This document shows, in pieces, positions 2,937 through 5,888 of a DNA stretch of 5,888 bases. The notes under the pieces are model-generated. The model saw only the letters and a list, made by a program, of their open reading frames with translations, had not been told where the DNA came from and searched no databases. Source of the stretch: Acidobacteriota bacterium (GTDB lineage: Bacteria > Acidobacteriota > Terriglobia > Terriglobales > Acidobacteriaceae). Numbering within the stretch: position 1 is the first letter of the stretch; each line of letters opens with the position of its first letter. Where the stretch lies: assembly GCA_003225615.1 (NCBI GenBank), contig QIAS01000293.1, forward strand, positions 581-6,468. Direction: 5' to 3'. Made by a program: the position numbers and the translations under genes.

Positions 2937-5888
2937 TCAATCCGCAGAAGCTGCCTGCGCCTTCTGCTGCAGCAAACCGCGCGCATGCTTGATCAGATCA
3001 ACTACTTCAAAAGGTTTTACCAGTAGCGGGACATTATTTTCCTGCAGAAACTTCCGAATCTCCTGGTCGGCAACGCTGGAAAAGGTGAAGAGAGTGCGTT
3101 TTTCCATGCCGGCATACTTCTCGGTCAGCCAGTGGTAAACCTCGGGTGCGCCCCAGTCTCCGGGCATCTTGCCATTGATTATGATCGCGTCAAAAGTTTC
3201 CGAGCTAAGACGGTTCTTAACCTCATCGCTGCTCATAGCGGTGACGACCTGGGCGCCCGCGCCAACCAGGACGTCGCGTTCGAATTCCAGAACTGCCTCT
3301 TCGTCCTCCGCCAGCAAAATTCGCCCCTCGATCGCAGCCTCCCGACGTGGAGCAACGGCGGCTTCGGCGGGAGCAACTCTTCCCGATGCGGGGAGACGTA
3401 TCTCCACCACCGCCCCCCCAGCCGGATCGTTATGCGCAGTGATGTCTCCTCCATGTTCCTTCACGATCCCGTAGCAAATGCTAAGCCCGAGGCCCGTTCC
3501 CTTGCCCACGCTCTTAGTAGTGTAAAAGGGATCAAAAATTCGTTTCGGATCCTTAATCCCCGGGCCGGTGTCGCGGAACGTCGTGCACACGTTCCCGTTT
3601 TCGCTCGCGATGCGAACCTTTAATGCGCCCCCGCCACCGCTCTCAAGCAGAGCATCTACGGCGTTGTTGATGATATTCAGGAACACTTGCTCGAGTTGAT
3701 GAGGGTCTGCGGTAACGGCAGGCACATCGGGCCCGAAATCGCGTTCTACCGCGATGTTACTTACCTTAAAATCGTAATCCCGCAGCGTCAGCGTTTCTTC
3801 CAAAACCTTGCGGATATCCACTTCCTGCTTTTGCGGCTTACGCTGGCGCGCGAACGAGAGCAGGTTCTGCACAACCCGGTGTGTGCGTTGGGCCTGTTTG
3901 AACAGCTTGCGTACAAAGTCGGCAGAACGCTCATCCAGCCCTTCACCTTCCAGTAACTGCGCGTAACCCAGGATCGCAGTCAGCGGATTATTCAATTCGT
4001 GCGCCACCCCGGCAATAAGCTGGCCAACGGCGGACATTTTTTCGCTTTGCAGCAACTGCTCCTGGGTGCGGCGCAGGTCTTCATAGGCACGGCAGGTCTC
4101 TTCGTAGAGGCGAACTTTTTCAATTGTGGTCGCCAACTGGCGGCCGATTGCCACCAGAAGATTTTCGTCATTGCTGCTGTACTCGCGCGCTTCGCGGCTG
4201 CTTACGCCCATGATCCCGATGGGCTTGTCCTTGCTCCAGAGCAGCACCCATATCCAGGCCGGCAAACCGTCCGCCTGCACAAAATCGACCACCAAGGGCG
4301 GCAAATGCGGCAGGAACTCCAGGGTAAGGACTTCGGTACGCGAACGCATGACGAGGTCGCCAAATCCGTCCGGAAACACGACCTCCGAGAAGTGAGCACG
4401 CTGCTCGCTCCGTTGCCCCCAACCCGCCCGTCGGCGAAACGTAGTTTCATCCAGGTCCGAAAGGTAGATGGAGCCGGTCTCCGCGCCGAACAGTGACATG
4501 ACCTGCCGCAAGGTCAAATTCAGAATTTCGTCAAGGTCAAAGGACTGGGTGGCAATGACCGCCATCGCATTTAGCGCGTTCAGTTCGCGGTTACGGCGCC
4601 GCATGTCATCTTCTGAGCGCTTCTTCTCAGTCATGTCCACGACAAAGCCCTGGTAGCGCTCGATGGCGCCCGCGGCGTTGCGCGTGGCAAAACTGCTCTC
4701 GGCCGCGGTTAGCAGGCTGCCATCTTTCTTACGCAAGGTCACTTCGAAATTCCGCACGTAATTGTGGTGCTCGATCTCGCGCCGGAAGGCTTCGCGCTGT
4801 TCCGCTGAGGCATATAGCTCGATGTCTACGTTCAGGGCCATCAATTCTTCTCGAGTGCTGTGGCCCAGCATCTTCACGAATGCATCATTGCAATCGAGCA
4901 GCTTGCCATCCGGCGTGGCGACAAAGACTCCTTCCTGCACCTGCTCGAATAACAGCCGATATTTTTCTTCCACAGCCTGGCGTTCAGTCGTGTCCCGAAC
5001 GACGTGAATGATTCCTTTTTGCTTGCTTCCCTGTTCGCTATAGGAGGAGGTCGAAACCATCGAGTGCCCGCCGAAGCAAGGGTCGGGTCCTTCGATGAAG
5101 TCTGCATCGCCGCGCGCGCAGTAAGGGCATCCGGTCCAGTCGCTATCCTTCCGCGGAAGCACCGCTTCACACAAATTACCCACGACGGCGAATGGCGCCT
5201 GTCCCAGGCGCTGCAAAAGGGCCTGGTTGGCTTTGATGATGCGGTATTCGGAATCGTGCGCCAGTATCAGATCCTGGATCGAGTCGAACGTATTCATCCA
5301 CTGCCGCTGCGAGCGCAACACTTGTTCCAGTAAGCGAAGGTTTTCTACCGCAATACCAAGCTGGTTCGCCGTGGTCGACAGGAAATCCAGGTCTTCACGC
5401 GTGTAAAAGCGGCGCTGCGTGCTGCCCAATGCCAAGGTCCCGATGGGCGATTTCTTGCCCAGAACCGGGGTCACCACGATATGGTGAAAGCCCTCTTGCT
5501 TCAGGTATTCGCGGACGGTGTCGTCCGCCGCTGCAGCCTTGATGACTACCGGCTTCGCCTCCTGCAATACCTTTTGCTGCGTCTGACCGAGCTTCAGATA
5601 ACCGGCAGCCTTCAGAAATTCGGGCGAGATTCCAATGTGCTGCGCGATGACCATCTTGTCGCCTTCCAGCACGCGGAACCATGCCGCTTTCACCTTCATC
5701 AGGCCTTTAAGCTCTTCCAGGGCAGTCAACATCATCGGACCGTGCTGCTGGGCGCGGGCAATGGTGGTCGTCAGGGCGTTCACCACGCGGAGCCTTTGAG
5801 TTCGCAGCTTGAAGTCATCCAGCACTATCAACATCATGCTGAAACCGAGCAGCAGGTCAGCCAGCAGATTGATTCCCGGCGCAATATG
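2937..5888 (-). CDS. Hybrid sensor histidine kinase: GAF-PAS-PAS-GAF-HisKA-HATPase-pseudoreceiver (5' end outside window)
   Basis: This is a large membrane-linked hybrid sensor kinase. The frame is open to the right edge: 17 codons precede the first in-window ATG (5837) and read LLADLLLGFSMMLIVLDDFK, the end of a membrane helix. The true start therefore lies beyond 5888. Numbering from that ATG (966 residues), GAF1 is about 30-170. PAS1 is 181-290, with Cys223, Cys237, Cys240 and Cys254. PAS2 is 293-410, with EGVFVATPDGKLLDCNDAF. GAF2 is 420-578, followed by a coiled linker to about 600. HisKA has phospho-acceptor His613 (GVAHELNNPLTAILGY). HATPase_c has the N box NIINNAVDAL (721-730), DTGPGI (756-761), FDPFYTTK (768-775) and GKGTGLGLSI (778-787). 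The C-terminal receiver (838-955) keeps the acidic pocket (AEDEE, 843-847) and Lys941 (VKPF). The phosphoacceptor position is Asn888 (IIINGKMPG). The kinase core looks active; the receiver probably cannot be phosphorylated normally. The stimulus and the cognate response regulator are not in the window. Confidence 0.93.
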   Translation of the reverse strand, partial: HIAPGINLLADLLLGFSMMLIVLDDFKLRTQRLRVVNALTTTIARAQQHGPMMLTALEELKGLMKVKAAWFRVLEGDKMVIAQHIGISPEFLKAAGYLKLGQTQQKVLQEAKPVVIKAAAADDTVREYLKQEGFHHIVVTPVLGKKSPIGTLALGSTQRRFYTREDLDFLSTTANQLGIAVENLRLLEQVLRSQRQWMNTFDSIQDLILAHDSEYRIIKANQALLQRLGQAPFAVVGNLCEAVLPRKDSDWTGCPYCARGDADFIEGPDPCFGGHSMVSTSSYSEQGSKQKGIIHVVRDTTERQAVEEKYRLLFEQVQEGVFVATPDGKLLDCNDAFVKMLGHSTREELMALNVDIELYASAEQREAFRREIEHHNYVRNFEVTLRKKDGSLLTAAESSFATRNAAGAIERYQGFVVDMTEKKRSEDDMRRRNRELNALNAMAVIATQSFDLDEILNLTLRQVMSLFGAETGSIYLSDLDETTFRRRAGWGQRSEQRAHFSEVVFPDGFGDLVMRSRTEVLTLEFLPHLPPLVVDFVQADGLPAWIWVLLWSKDKPIGIMGVSSREAREYSSNDENLLVAIGRQLATTIEKVRLYEETCRAYEDLRRTQEQLLQSEKMSAVGQLIAGVAHELNNPLTAILGYAQLLEGEGLDERSADFVRKLFKQAQRTHRVVQNLLSFARQRKPQKQEVDIRKVLEETLTLRDYDFKVSNIAVERDFGPDVPAVTADPHQLEQVFLNIINNAVDALLESGGGGALKVRIASENGNVCTTFRDTGPGIKDPKRIFDPFYTTKSVGKGTGLGLSICYGIVKEHGGDITAHNDPAGGAVVEIRLPASGRVAPAEAAVAPRREAAIEGRILLAEDEEAVLEFERDVLVGAGAQVVTAMSSDEVKNRLSSETFDAIIINGKMPGDWGAPEVYHWLTEKYAGMEKRTLFTFSSVADQEIRKFLQENNVPLLVKPFEVVDLIKHARGLLQQKAQAASAD

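Noticed and set aside
2659..3138. Plus-strand frame running from inside the ArsR gene into the 3' end of the kinase gene
   Set aside because: It is out of frame with the ArsR gene, crosses the repeat-bearing spacer and is antisense to the kinase; the product is low-complexity and unrecognisable.
3132..4496. Plus-strand reading frames of about 160 codons (3132-3623 and 3999-4496) opposite the kinase gene
   Set aside because: The minus strand carries intact kinase and receiver motifs across this whole stretch; the plus-strand products show no domain, and their starts lack ribosome-binding sites in a meaningful context.

Overview
The window most resembles a moderately GC-rich, Gram-negative-type bacterium, and my best guess is Acidobacteriota (Terriglobia/Koribacter-like). 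That guess rests on the style of the SPOR-protein N-terminus, the large multi-sensor histidine kinase, the single-gene transcription units and the short repeats in intergenic spacers. It comes from pattern recognition only, with no database search. No tRNA, rRNA, CRISPR array, phage or transposase gene is visible.

Layout. Bases 1-1794 (+ strand) hold the 3' end of an nfeD-type gene, then a slipin (SPFH/stomatin-like) membrane protein gene, then a single-pass membrane protein with a C-terminal SPOR domain. The three genes are co-directional and look like an envelope or membrane-organisation cluster. NfeD plus slipin is a classic partnership; the SPOR protein 52 bp downstream may be co-transcribed. 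Bases 1792-1891 are a spacer between converging genes, almost filled by an inverted repeat whose arms abut both stop codons. Bases 1889-2500 (- strand) encode a small cytosolic sulfite-oxidase-fold molybdopterin oxidoreductase. It is divergent from an ArsR-family regulator gene at 2564-2863 (+ strand), and the 63 bp between them carries a dyad that could be an operator.

Bases 2937-5888 (- strand) encode the large C-terminal part of a hybrid sensor histidine kinase. Its order is end of a membrane segment, GAF, Cys-rich PAS, PAS, GAF, HisKA, HATPase_c, receiver. The reading frame stays open to the right edge, so the true start and probably more membrane helices lie outside the window. All kinase boxes are present, but the receiver has Asn where the phosphoacceptor Asp should be.

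I see no convincing new multi-gene system. The observations most worth a second look are the Asp-to-Asn pseudo-receiver, the four-Cys PAS domain, the ArsR protein with a half-lost metal motif next to a molybdoenzyme gene, and the repeats in both convergent spacers.
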